This document shows positions 1 to 6,485 of a stretch of DNA of 16,990 bases, one piece after another (positions within the stretch are counted from its first letter, which is position 1; the number at the start of each line of letters is the position of its first letter). Location of the stretch: the NCBI GenBank assembly GCA_948787875.1, contig CAQFKO010000008.1, positions 16,018-33,007 on the forward strand, read 5' to 3'. The notes below the pieces were generated by a model, which worked only from the letters and a program-made list of their open reading frames with translations, had not been told where the DNA came from and ran no database searches. The DNA is from an uncultured Eubacteriales bacterium (GTDB lineage Bacteria; Bacillota; Clostridia; Christensenellales; UBA1242). The position numbers and the translations under genes are program-made.

Positions 1-45
1 CAAAATTAACTTAAATAAATATTTTTTTAAATCGTTCTTATTCAT
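1..45 (-). CDS. 5' end of a divergent gene of unknown function, cut by the window edge
   Basis: On the minus strand an ATG at 45-43 opens a frame that stays open to the window edge and encodes MNKNDLKKYLFKLIL. A good Shine-Dalgarno (GTGAGG on the minus strand, 56-51) sits five bases before the ATG, and a promoter (minus strand, 118-90) lies upstream. The gene is divergent from the XRE repressor at 211 and shares its operator region, so it is probably a target of that repressor. Fifteen residues, lysine-rich and then hydrophobic, are too few to name a family. The start is supported by ribosome-binding site and promoter; the function is unknown. Confidence 0.55.
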   Translation of the reverse strand, partial: MNKNDLKKYLFKLIL

Positions 46-63
46 ATTTTCCTCACTAAAATT

Positions 64-173
64 ATTAGTAAAATTCTAATTTTAAACATATAATATTATA
101 AAAATACTAATAAGTCAAATTAAAAATTAGTAAAATACTAATAAAATTGAAAAATAATTAATATAATAGTAAT
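64..173. promoter_or_regulatory. Four 17-bp dyad operators at 31-bp intervals
   Basis: The best copy, ATTAGTAAAATACTAAT at 126-142, is a perfect 7-bp inverted repeat around AAA. Site 64-80 (ATTAGTAAAATTCTAAT) differs by one base. Site 95-111 (ATTATAAAAATACTAAT) has two changes in its left arm. Site 157-173 (ATTAATATAATAGTAAT) matches at 14 of 17 positions. Start-to-start distance is exactly 31 bp each time, close to three helical turns, so the sites face the same side of the DNA. They cover the minus-strand promoter at 118-90 and a possible TATAAT for the repressor at 162-167. The obvious ligand is the XRE protein encoded at 211. The weaker sites could partly reflect AT-rich composition, but the constant phase argues against chance. 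Confidence 0.7.
90..118 (-). promoter_or_regulatory. Promoter of the divergent minus-strand gene
   Basis: Read on the minus strand, TTGACT (118-113) is followed after 17 bases by TATTAT (95-90), a good sigma-A type pair. Transcription would begin near 83, giving a leader of about 38 bases before the ATG at 45. The 17-bp dyad at 95-111 fills the spacer exactly, so a bound repressor would block polymerase. Confidence 0.5.
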
Positions 174-210
174 TTTTTATATGTCGATGTAAGATATTAT
201 TAGGTGAAAA

Positions 211-534
211 ATGGTAAATAATTTAAGAAAATTAAGAGAGCAATCAAAAAAATCGCAAAGACAGGTTTCAAACGAATTAAGCGTTAATTATGGAACTTAT
301 TTTGGTTGGGAAAACGGCGATACCGAGCCAAGCATTGAAAATTTAACAAAACTAGCCAATTACTTTAATGTTTCAATTGATTATTTGGTTGGCAGAGAGT
401 TTGGAAACGATATTGGATTTATAACAAAAGAGCAACAAAAAACGTTCAAAAAATTTTTGACCTTGGAAGAACTTAATCAAATAAAGGCATCGGGTTATAT
501 TGACAGCTTGTTTGATAATGAAAAAAATAATTAA
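211..534 (+). CDS. XRE-family helix-turn-helix transcriptional repressor
   Basis: A 107-residue DNA-binding protein. Residues about 4-60 form a Cro/C1-type HTH: LRKLREQSKKSQRQVSNEL, then a recognition-helix region around NYGTYFGWENGDTEPS, then the usual LTKLANYFNVSIDYLVG end. The remaining 45 or so residues are charged and probably helical, perhaps for dimerisation; no peptidase or sensor domain is visible. The start is set by AGGTG at 202-206, four bases before the ATG. It is divergent from the cut gene at 1-45. The operators at 64-173 cover both promoter regions, so it probably represses itself and that neighbour. A TATAAT at 162-167 may be its -10, but the matching -35 is poor. Such regulators occur both in mobile elements and as ordinary chromosomal regulators; nothing else mobile is visible here. 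Confidence 0.85.
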   Translation: MVNNLRKLREQSKKSQRQVSNELSVNYGTYFGWENGDTEPSIENLTKLANYFNVSIDYLVGREFGNDIGFITKEQQKTFKKFLTLEELNQIKASGYIDSLFDNEKNN

Positions 535-552
535 TTTTTGTGTCAGGGGTCT

Positions 553-581
553 GTGACTTTTTTCAAAAAAAATGTTATACT
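553..581 (+). promoter_or_regulatory. Candidate promoter between the repressor gene and ruvC
   Basis: GTGACT (553-558), a 17-base spacer and TATACT (576-581) give 4/6 and 5/6 matches to the sigma-A consensus. Transcription would start near 588, only about 25 bases before a strong terminator hairpin. The promoter would therefore make either a very short RNA or a read-through transcript into ruvC. Confidence 0.4.
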
Positions 582-611
582 GAAAGTGTAACAAAGAGGG
601 GTAGTTTAAGG

Positions 612-639
612 AGGGGGAGCAATCCCCCTTATTTTTATT
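612..639 (+). terminator. Intrinsic terminator with GCAA tetraloop upstream of ruvC
   Basis: AGGGGGA (612-618) pairs with TCCCCCT (623-629) around the GNRA-type loop GCAA (619-622), followed by a T-rich run to 639. It could end the repressor transcript or stop transcription from the candidate promoter at 553-581. A Shine-Dalgarno-like AAGGAGG (608-614) runs into its 5' arm, but no start codon follows at a usable distance. Confidence 0.75.
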
Positions 640-666
640 GACTTTGAGCATGATTTTGTTTAAATT
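638..666 (+). promoter_or_regulatory. Promoter of the ruvC operon, apparently leaderless
   Basis: TTGACT (638-643), a 17-base spacer and TAAATT (661-666) give 5/6 and 4/6 consensus matches. The expected start point, about seven bases after the -10, falls on the ruvC ATG at 673. No Shine-Dalgarno precedes that ATG, which agrees with a leaderless mRNA. Confidence 0.5.
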
Positions 667-672
667 ATAAGT

Positions 673-1236
673 ATGATAATTTTAGGAATTGACCCCGGTT
701 ATGCGATAGTCGGTTACGGCGTTATCCACAAAGACGAAAGAGGCAACTGCTCGGTTATTGATTATGGAGCGATTAACACTCCAAAAGAAGAGGATTTTCC
801 CGTTCGACTTGCAATGATTCAAGACGGAATGAAGGCTTTGATGTCAAAGTTTAAGCCCGACGCCGTTGCTGTTGAAGAATTGTTTTTCAGTCAAAACATA
901 ACCACGGGAATTGCGGTTGCAGAGGCAAGAGGTGTTATTCTTTGCACGGCAATTCAAAATGTTTCAAAAGTGTTTGAGTTTACTCCCGTTCAAATCAAGT
1001 TGGCAATAACAGGCACGGGTGCGGCAGACAAAAAGCAAGTTCAGTTTATGACAAAAACATTACTTAAATTAAAAAGTGTTCCAAAGCCTGACGACGCAGC
1101 CGATGCTTTGGCAGTGGCACTTTGCCTTGCTCAAACAAATACCAAACTGCTAAACTCAGATGTTCAGATTTTTACAAATAACAATTTAAAAAAATCCGAT
1201 AACAAATCTTTATTAAAAAAAGGAAATAAAAAGTAA
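673..1236 (+). CDS. ruvC: Holliday junction resolvase RuvC
   Basis: A 187-residue endonuclease that cuts Holliday junctions symmetrically with the RuvAB motor. The RNase H-like fold is recognisable from its start (MIILGIDPG). The four acidic metal ligands are in place: D7, E68 in AVEELFF, and D141 and D144 in PDDAADA. The start is certain because the catalytic D7 lies at the expected distance from it. Unusually, no Shine-Dalgarno precedes the ATG; the promoter at 638-666 suggests leaderless translation. The last 30 or so residues are a lysine- and asparagine-rich tail beyond the usual core. The stop overlaps the ruvA start by one base (TAATG). First gene of ruvCAB-queA-tgt. Confidence 0.97.
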   Translation: MIILGIDPGYAIVGYGVIHKDERGNCSVIDYGAINTPKEEDFPVRLAMIQDGMKALMSKFKPDAVAVEELFFSQNITTGIAVAEARGVILCTAIQNVSKVFEFTPVQIKLAITGTGAADKKQVQFMTKTLLKLKSVPKPDDAADALAVALCLAQTNTKLLNSDVQIFTNNNLKKSDNKSLLKKGNKK

Positions 1237-1844
1237 TGATATATTCACTCTATGGCAAAGTTTCGTTAATAGATGAAAACACGGTTGTTGTCAACACGGG
1301 AGCAATGGCTTTTGAAGTTGTTTGTTCAACTTTTACCACTTATTCTCTTTGTGCAAGTGCCGAGCCTCAAACAATTTTAACTTATTTGCAGGTAAAAGAA
1401 GATGCGATGTGTTTGTATGGTTTTAGCGGAAGAAAAGAAAAACTTTTGTTTAACAACTTGCTTTCGGTTTCGGGAGTGGGGCCAAAGATGGCTATAACCG
1501 TTTTATCGGGAATTCCGCTTGACGACCTTGTAAAAGCAATAAGTGGCTCCGATATAAAAACTTTGTCGGCAATAAAAGGACTTGGCAAAAAAACCGCAGA
1601 AAGAATTGTGCTTGAACTAAACGGAAAGTTTGGGGGCGAAGGTTCGTTAGAAACCATTCTTTCGGGTGATAATTCCTCAAAGGCAAATAGTGTGCCTCTT
1701 AAAAAGGAAATGCAAGAAGCCATTGAGGTTTTGGTTTCAACAGGGCTTTCAAAAGCCTCTGCTTCTGAAATTGTTAAAAATAATTATGTTGACGGCATGA
1801 CAAGCGAACAATTGGTTGTAAGCTGTTTTAAAAATTTAAAATAA
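1236..1844 (+). CDS. ruvA: Holliday junction branch migration protein RuvA
   Basis: A 202-residue DNA-binding subunit that clamps the four-way junction as a tetramer and loads RuvB. An N-terminal OB-like domain spans about 1-63 (MIYSLYGKV; VKEDAMCLYGF). Two helix-hairpin-helix motifs follow at about 71-90 (LLSVSGVGPKMAITVL) and 106-125 (LSAIKGLGKKTAERIV). A flexible linker leads to the C-terminal RuvB-binding domain at about 155-202. The length is normal for the family. The ATG overlaps the ruvC stop by one base, and an AGGA lies about 11 bases upstream, so translation may be partly coupled to ruvC. Confidence 0.97.
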   Translation: MIYSLYGKVSLIDENTVVVNTGAMAFEVVCSTFTTYSLCASAEPQTILTYLQVKEDAMCLYGFSGRKEKLLFNNLLSVSGVGPKMAITVLSGIPLDDLVKAISGSDIKTLSAIKGLGKKTAERIVLELNGKFGGEGSLETILSGDNSSKANSVPLKKEMQEAIEVLVSTGLSKASASEIVKNNYVDGMTSEQLVVSCFKNLK

Positions 1845-1853
1845 AGGATAGTT

Positions 1854-2921
1854 ATGGACGAATTCGATAACGAATATTATAACAAATTTATTTCTAGTTC
1901 AATGCAGTCTGACGACGACGAACGCTTTGTTTCTTCTGCAAAAATAGAAAATGATGAGGTTATAGAAAATATTTTGCGTCCAAAGTCAATGGACGAATAT
2001 GTTGGGCAAAAAAAAGTAAAAGAAAATTTAATGGTTTATATTGCCGCCGCAAAAAAACGAAATGAGGCACTAGACCATGTTCTTTTATATGGCCCTCCGG
2101 GACTTGGAAAAACCACACTTTCGGCAATAATTGCAAATGAACTCGGCTCCAATTTTAAGCAAACCTCCGGTCCTGCCATAGAAAAACCAAGTGATTTAGC
2201 GTCGCTTTTAACCAATCTCGGTGAAAATGATGTGCTTTTTATTGACGAAATTCACAGACTTAATCATAGTGTGGAAGAAATTTTGTATCCCGCAATGGAA
2301 GACCATGCCCTTGATTTTATGATAGGAAAAGGACCGTCTGCAAGGTCAATGCGAATTTCGCTTCCGAATTTTACTCTTGTGGGTGCAACAACAAAGGCGG
2401 GCATGATAACAGGGCCTCTTCGCGACAGATTCGGTGTAATTTGCAGACTTGAACTATATTCGATTGACGAACTTCAAGAAATTGTAAACCGTTCCGCAAA
2501 AATTCTCGGTGCAAAAATAGACAATCAGTCATCAGCACTTATTGCTTCAAGGTGCAGGGGAACTCCAAGAATAGCAAATCGCTTGCTTAAAAGGGTAAGG
2601 GATTTTGCCGATGTTTATTCTGACGGAACTATCAGCACCGATATAACCAACCACGCTTTAAGCAAAATGGATATTGACGAAATCGGGCTAGATGCAACAG
2701 ACCGCAAAATGCTTAAAGTTATGATAGAAACCTTTAAGGGCAAGCCTGTGGGGCTGGACACTTTGGGTGCTATAACAGGCGAAGAGCCTGATACTATTGA
2801 AGATGTTTATGAACCATATTTAATGCAAATAGGCTTTATTTCAAGAACTCCGAGGGGAAGGGTTGCATTAGAGCCTGCTTTTAAGCATTTGGGTTATAAC
2901 TTTTCGGACTACATTAATTAA
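1854..2921 (+). CDS. ruvB: Holliday junction branch migration ATPase RuvB
   Basis: A 355-residue AAA+ motor that drives branch migration as a hexameric ring on each side of RuvA. Walker A is GPPGLGKTT (80-88), Walker B is DEIH (131-134), sensor 1 is in VGATTKAG and the arginine-finger region is PLRDRFG. A C-terminal winged-helix domain follows (GLDTLGAITGEEPDTIEDVY; SRTPRGRVA). An acidic N-terminal extension of about 35 residues precedes the conserved LRPKSMDEYVGQ. The ATG follows AAGGA by five bases and the ruvA stop by nine. Nothing essential is missing. Confidence 0.97.
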   Translation: MDEFDNEYYNKFISSSMQSDDDERFVSSAKIENDEVIENILRPKSMDEYVGQKKVKENLMVYIAAAKKRNEALDHVLLYGPPGLGKTTLSAIIANELGSNFKQTSGPAIEKPSDLASLLTNLGENDVLFIDEIHRLNHSVEEILYPAMEDHALDFMIGKGPSARSMRISLPNFTLVGATTKAGMITGPLRDRFGVICRLELYSIDELQEIVNRSAKILGAKIDNQSSALIASRCRGTPRIANRLLKRVRDFADVYSDGTISTDITNHALSKMDIDEIGLDATDRKMLKVMIETFKGKPVGLDTLGAITGEEPDTIEDVYEPYLMQIGFISRTPRGRVALEPAFKHLGYNFSDYIN

Positions 2922-2930
2922 GGATTTGTT

Positions 2931-3965
2931 ATGGAAGTTTTAAAGACAAAAGATTTTTATTATGATTTGCCTGAACAACTAATTGCGCAATCACCGGCCA
3001 ATCCTCGTGACAGTGCAAGAATGCTTGTTTATGACAAAAGCAATAATAAAACAGAACATAAAATTTTTAAAGATTTAACAGATTATTTAACTGATAATGA
3101 TGTGCTTGTTATTAATAACACAAGAGTAATTCCCGCAAGGTTGTTTGCAAGCAAAGTTACGGGTGCAAAAATAGAAGTTTTTTTGCTAAAAAGAATAAAC
3201 CTCAATGAATATGAGGTTTTAATGAGACCCGCAAAAAAAGCAAAAGTGGGAACAAAACTTATATTTTCGGACAATCTTTATTGCGAAGTTGTTGAAAATC
3301 AAGAGGAAATCGGAGGAAGAATTGTCAAGTTTTATGTGCAAAGCGGAACTCTTGAAGAAGAGCTTGATAAAATCGGAAATATTCCGCTTCCTCCATATAT
3401 TCACAAACAACTTGAAGACGATGAGGAATATCAAACTATTTACTCAAAAATAAAAGGTTCTAGTGCCGCTCCGACTGCGGGACTTCATTTTACGGAAGAA
3501 CTTTTGCAAAAAATCAAAAACAAAGGCGTTCAAATAGAAGAGATAACGCTGGAAGTTGGACTAGGAACTTTCAGACCCGTTACTCACGAAAATGCGCTAG
3601 ACCACAAAATGCATAGTGAAAAAATAGTAATAAGCGACAGTGTTGCAGAGCGCCTTAATGCCGCAAAAAATCAAGGAAAGCGCATTATTGCGGTGGGCAC
3701 AACCTCTGTCAGAGCGCTAGAAGCTGCGGCAGACAAAACGGGGCATATTCAGGCGGTAAACAAAGAAACAGATATCTTTATTTATCCGGGCAAAAAGTTT
3801 AAATTTACAGATGCAATAATAACAAATTTTCACTTGCCCGAAAGCACCTTGATTATGCTTATTTCGGCTTTTGTGGGAACAGAAAAAACCTTGGAACTTT
3901 ATAATACTGCGGTAGAAAAAAAGTACAGATTTTTCAGTTTCGGCGATTGCTGTTTCTTCTTTTAA
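2931..3965 (+). CDS. queA: S-adenosylmethionine:tRNA ribosyltransferase-isomerase QueA
   Basis: A 344-residue cytoplasmic enzyme. It moves the ribosyl part of S-adenosylmethionine onto preQ1 in tRNA to make epoxyqueuosine, the step after Tgt. Family blocks seen in order: DLPEQLIAQSPANPRDSARM, NNTRVIPARLF, YEVLMRPAKKAKVG, GSSAAPTAGLHFTEELL, EVGLGTFRPV, AVGTTSVRALEA and ITNFHLPESTLIMLISAF. The length is normal. The last residues are FGDCCFFF where FGD followed by a short hydrophobic end is usual; this looks like drift, not a break. The ATG follows AAGGA and the ruvB stop by nine bases. Its partner tgt starts 24 bases after its stop. Confidence 0.96.
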   Translation: MEVLKTKDFYYDLPEQLIAQSPANPRDSARMLVYDKSNNKTEHKIFKDLTDYLTDNDVLVINNTRVIPARLFASKVTGAKIEVFLLKRINLNEYEVLMRPAKKAKVGTKLIFSDNLYCEVVENQEEIGGRIVKFYVQSGTLEEELDKIGNIPLPPYIHKQLEDDEEYQTIYSKIKGSSAAPTAGLHFTEELLQKIKNKGVQIEEITLEVGLGTFRPVTHENALDHKMHSEKIVISDSVAERLNAAKNQGKRIIAVGTTSVRALEAAADKTGHIQAVNKETDIFIYPGKKFKFTDAIITNFHLPESTLIMLISAFVGTEKTLELYNTAVEKKYRFFSFGDCCFFF

Positions 3966-3989
3966 AATAAATTACAAAAAAGGTTAGTT

Positions 3990-5111
3990 ATGGAAAATAA
4001 ATATTTTTCGTTTGAAGAAAAACAAAAATCTTCAAACACTTATGGCAGAATAGGAGTGCTTCACACTCCGCATGGGGATATAGAAACTCCTGTATTTATG
4101 CCCGTTGGAACAAGGGCAACGGTTAAGGCAGTTGAGCCAAGAGAACTTGAAGAGGTTCATGCTCAAATAATTCTTGCAAACACCTATCATTGTTACCTTC
4201 GTCCAAGTGCAGAACTTGTTGCAAAGGCAGGCGGGCTTCATAAGTTTATGAATTGGAATCACCCAATTTTAACGGATTCGGGCGGATTTCAAGTTTTTTC
4301 GCTGTCTGATTTAAACAAAATTACCGACGAAGGAGTAGAGTTTAAGTCACATTTAGACGGTTCAAGCCATTTCTTTACGCCCGAAAAGTCAATTGATATT
4401 CAAAACAAACTTGGTGCAGATATTATCATGGCTTTTGATGAATGTTCAAATTACGGCGTTAAAAGAAGTTATGCCGAGGCAGCACTCAGCAGAACGGAAA
4501 AGTGGCTGGACAGATGTATTGCTTTTCATAAAAATGAAAAACAACTACTTTTTCCAATAGTTCAAGGCAACTTTTTTAAGGATTTAAGACTTAAAGCTCT
4601 TGAAAATGTTAAGAAAAAAGCGACCGTCGGGTTTTCTATCGGTGGACTTTCGGTGGGCGAACCAAAAGAAGAAATGTATGAAATTATGGACGCTCTTGCA
4701 CCAAACTATCCCGAAGATAAAGTAAGATATCTTATGGGTGTCGGTTCACCCGATTGTTTGATAGAGGGCGTTATTCGCGGAATAGATATGTTTGACTGCG
4801 TGCTTCCTACTCGTAATGCTAGAAACGGAACAGCTTTAACCAGCCTTGGCAAAGTTGTTGTAAAAAATGGAAAATATAAGGAAGATTTTTCAACCTTAGA
4901 CCCTGAGTGTGATTGCTATGCTTGTAAAAACTTTACAAAAAGTTATTTAAGGCATTTGTTTAATGTGGACGAAATTTTGGGAGCACAGCTTTTGTCTATT
5001 CACAATATCAGATATTTGACAAACTTGATGGAACAAATAAAACAAGCCATTCGTGAAGACAGATTGCTTGAATTTAGAGAAGAATATCTTAAAAAAACAG
5101 GTTACAAATAA
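3990..5111 (+). CDS. tgt: tRNA-guanine transglycosylase
   Basis: A 373-residue TIM-barrel enzyme that swaps guanine-34 of Asp, Asn, His and Tyr tRNAs for preQ1. DSGGFQ (96-101) carries the general-base aspartate. GIDMFDCVLPTRNARNG contains the nucleophile aspartate at residue 269. The zinc site is complete: the CDCYAC cysteines and the histidine of LLSIHN. The length matches the bacterial enzyme and no catalytic residue is missing. AAGGT lies upstream of the ATG. This is the last gene of the ruvCAB-queA-tgt operon. No clear U-tract terminator follows; a long imperfect hairpin at 5137-5183 lies between its stop and yajC. Confidence 0.97.
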   Translation: MENKYFSFEEKQKSSNTYGRIGVLHTPHGDIETPVFMPVGTRATVKAVEPRELEEVHAQIILANTYHCYLRPSAELVAKAGGLHKFMNWNHPILTDSGGFQVFSLSDLNKITDEGVEFKSHLDGSSHFFTPEKSIDIQNKLGADIIMAFDECSNYGVKRSYAEAALSRTEKWLDRCIAFHKNEKQLLFPIVQGNFFKDLRLKALENVKKKATVGFSIGGLSVGEPKEEMYEIMDALAPNYPEDKVRYLMGVGSPDCLIEGVIRGIDMFDCVLPTRNARNGTALTSLGKVVVKNGKYKEDFSTLDPECDCYACKNFTKSYLRHLFNVDEILGAQLLSIHNIRYLTNLMEQIKQAIREDRLLEFREEYLKKTGYK

Positions 5112-5136
5112 AATAAACTGTAAAAATTTCAAAAAA

Positions 5137-5183
5137 CAACAAAATACTGCTCAATCAAATATAAATTGGTAGTAATTTTGTTG
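5137..5183. repeat. Long imperfect hairpin between tgt and yajC
   Basis: The arm 5137-5155 (CAACAAAATACTGCTCAAT) pairs with 5165-5183 (ATTGGTAGTAATTTTGTTG) in about 18 base pairs with one bulge on each side and one G-U pair, around a nine-base loop. No T-run follows directly, so it is not a standard terminator. Its 3' end overlaps the -35 box proposed for yajC. It could stabilise the tgt mRNA end, act as an operator, or be the remnant of a small palindromic element. Confidence 0.55.
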
Positions 5184-5209
5184 CATAAATATATTTTATT
5201 TGCTAAACT
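5181..5209 (+). promoter_or_regulatory. Promoter of yajC
   Basis: TTGCAT (5181-5186), a 17-base spacer and TAAACT (5204-5209). The -10 is preceded by TGC, an extended -10 arrangement. Transcription from about 5216 would give a short leader carrying the AAGGAG of yajC. Confidence 0.45.
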
Positions 5210-5237
5210 TAGTATATTGAAAATAAGGAGATATAAA

Positions 5238-5807
5238 ATGATTAATTTAATTTGTGCAGATGCAGCGGGAACAGGCGGGGTAGGAAACATTATTATTTGG
5301 GTTGTTTTGATTGTTGCACTATTGTTTATGCTGATTTTCCCAACACTCACTCAAAAAAGAAGAAACAAACAATATCAAGAAATGATTAACGGAATCAGAG
5401 TTGGTGACACTGTAAGAACAGCAGGCGGTGTTATTGGAAGAGTTGTAAGAATAACCAACAAAGGTGAAATCACAACTGTTACTCTTGAAACAGGTTCTAA
5501 GTCTGAAAAATCTTACACAGAGTTTGATATGAACTTTATTAACTGTGTGTTAAAATCAACAAGAGTTGAAGAAGCAAAAGAAGAGAAAAAAGAAGAAAAA
5601 ACCGATGCAGTTCAAGAAAATTCAAGTGATGTGTCTGACGTAGCACCTGAAAATGAACCTGCAAAAGAAACAAAAAAAGCAAAAGCTGACAGCAAAAAAA
5701 CAGTAACTACCGAAACAGCTGAATCAGTTGAAACAACTGAAACAGAGAAAAAGCCAAGGGCAAAATCAGCTGTTAAAAAAACAACCAAAAAGTCAGCAAA
5801 AAAATAA
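5238..5807 (+). CDS. yajC: Preprotein translocase subunit YajC with a long charged tail
   Basis: A small membrane protein that associates with SecDF and the SecYEG channel. The start at 5238 is chosen over an in-frame GTG at 5166 because AAGGAG (5225-5230) lies at the right distance and the protein then begins normally (MINLICADAAG). One membrane helix spans about 18-37, followed by the conserved block VGDTVRTAGGVIG (55-67) and a beta-rich cytoplasmic core to about residue 107. The total is 189 residues, about 80 longer than a usual YajC. The extra part is low-complexity: Glu/Lys-rich, then Thr/Glu-rich, ending in a basic run (KSAVKKTTKKSAKK). SecF in this window has a similar lysine-rich tail. 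An intrinsic terminator follows directly. Confidence 0.93.
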   Translation: MINLICADAAGTGGVGNIIIWVVLIVALLFMLIFPTLTQKRRNKQYQEMINGIRVGDTVRTAGGVIGRVVRITNKGEITTVTLETGSKSEKSYTEFDMNFINCVLKSTRVEEAKEEKKEEKTDAVQENSSDVSDVAPENEPAKETKKAKADSKKTVTTETAESVETTETEKKPRAKSAVKKTTKKSAKK

Positions 5808-5822
5808 GTTGAATAATAAAGC

Positions 5823-5856
5823 AAAAAAGCGACAAAGTTCGCTTTTTTCTTTTTTT
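5823..5856 (+). terminator. Intrinsic terminator after yajC
   Basis: AAAAAAGCGA (5823-5832) pairs perfectly with TCGCTTTTTT (5839-5848) around CAAAGT, and the T-run continues to 5856. The A-rich left arm means it may also work on the minus strand. Confidence 0.88.
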
Positions 5857-5912
5857 CAAAATAAGTAATATATAAAAGCCTTTGATAGTAAACTTTATTA
5901 GAGGTAGAAATT

Positions 5913-6317
5913 ATGTTTTCACATTCAAAATCCGAAAAATTATCAAATGACAATGTTTTCTTTGATTTTGTTAAGGGAATTGTCATTGCAATCATTGTAA
6001 GTTTGGGGCTGGTGGTTCTGTTTGCTTTTATATTAAAAGGATTTTCGCTTCCCGATAGCGTAATTACTCCCGTTACCATGATAATAAAAGCACTCAGTGT
6101 TGTTCTTGGCTCTCTAGTTGCGGTAAAAGGAAACAGCAAGGGCTTGGTTAAAGGGGTTAGCTTTGGTGCAATTTATATTGTTGTGGCATTCCTCATATTC
6201 TCACTGCTTGCAGGTTCTTTTTCTGTTGGACTATCGGGACTTCTTGATTTATTGTCTGCAATAGCTTGTGGCGGAATTGTCGGAATTATCAAAGTAAACA
6301 GAAAGCAAGTTGCTTAG
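5913..6317 (+). CDS. TIGR04086-family four-helix membrane protein (YrzE-like)
   Basis: A 134-residue membrane protein of unknown function. Four hydrophobic helices are visible at about 18-43 (FVKGIVIAIIVSLGLVVLFA), 50-71 (VITPVTMIIKALSVVLGSLV), 77-100 (GLVKGVSFGAIYIVVAFLIF) and 105-127 (GLSGLLDLLSAIACGGIVGI). Small basic loops lie between them (VKGNSKG; KVNRKQ). Size, helix pattern and position between yajC and secD all match the TIGR04086/YrzE family of Firmicutes. An AGAGGT lies seven bases before the ATG. Terminators flank the gene on both sides, so it should have its own transcript, but no convincing promoter is seen. Its constant place beside Sec genes hints at a membrane-biogenesis role; that is inference. 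Confidence 0.8.
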   Translation: MFSHSKSEKLSNDNVFFDFVKGIVIAIIVSLGLVVLFAFILKGFSLPDSVITPVTMIIKALSVVLGSLVAVKGNSKGLVKGVSFGAIYIVVAFLIFSLLAGSFSVGLSGLLDLLSAIACGGIVGIIKVNRKQVA

Positions 6318-6334
6318 CAATTGTTCAAAATTGT

Positions 6335-6370
6335 AAAATCTTCGCTAAAAAAGGCGGAGATTTTTCATTT
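6335..6370 (+). terminator. Intrinsic terminator after the TIGR04086-family gene
   Basis: AAAATCTTCGC (6335-6345) pairs with GCGGAGATTTT (6354-6364) with one T-G wobble, around TAAAAAAG. The T-rich stretch runs to 6370. Confidence 0.85.
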
Positions 6371-6426
6371 TAGTCAAAAAATCAGTTAAATTACCAAAAA
6401 TTTATTAAAAATTTTTTTATAATAGA

Positions 6427-6456
6427 TTGACCTTATTGGAATAATTAGAGTATAAT
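6427..6456 (+). promoter_or_regulatory. Promoter of secD-secF
   Basis: TTGACC (6427-6432), an 18-base spacer and a perfect TATAAT (6451-6456). Start near 6463 gives a leader of about 23 bases holding the TGAGGT of secD. It lies directly downstream of a terminator, so secDF is transcribed separately from yajC. Confidence 0.75.
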
Positions 6457-6485
6457 AATTGCGACTATTATATGAGGTAATTTTA

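Noticed and set aside
539..558. TGTGTCAGGGGTCTGTGACT resembles ends of REP-like elements linked to IS200-type transposases.
   Set aside because: Only a 4-bp inverted repeat is present, there is no second end and no transposase, and part of it serves as a plausible -35 box.
373..651. Minus-strand frame of 92 codons opposite the repressor gene and its downstream gap.
   Set aside because: It has no ribosome-binding site, crosses a terminator hairpin and has phenylalanine-rich shadow composition.
3940..3989. Possible frameshift at the end of queA: removing one T would give FGDAV, closer to the usual FGDA end.
   Set aside because: The existing frame ends FGDCCFFF at the normal family length with a short hydrophobic end, whereas the shifted frame would add a basic tail running into the tgt ribosome-binding site. 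Simple drift is more likely.
5166..5237. Upstream in-frame extension of yajC by 24 codons.
   Set aside because: It has no ribosome-binding site, crosses the promoter and hairpin, and gives an untypical N-terminus; AAGGAG fits the ATG at 5238.
5800..5912. Promoter for the TIGR04086-family gene.
   Set aside because: Several TATA-like strings exist, but none has a -35 partner at 16-18 bases; not strong enough to list.
5612..6139. Minus-strand frame of 175 codons across yajC, its terminator and the TIGR04086 gene.
   Set aside because: Its composition mirrors the repetitive Lys/Glu/Thr coding on the other strand, it spans a terminator and it has no start signals.
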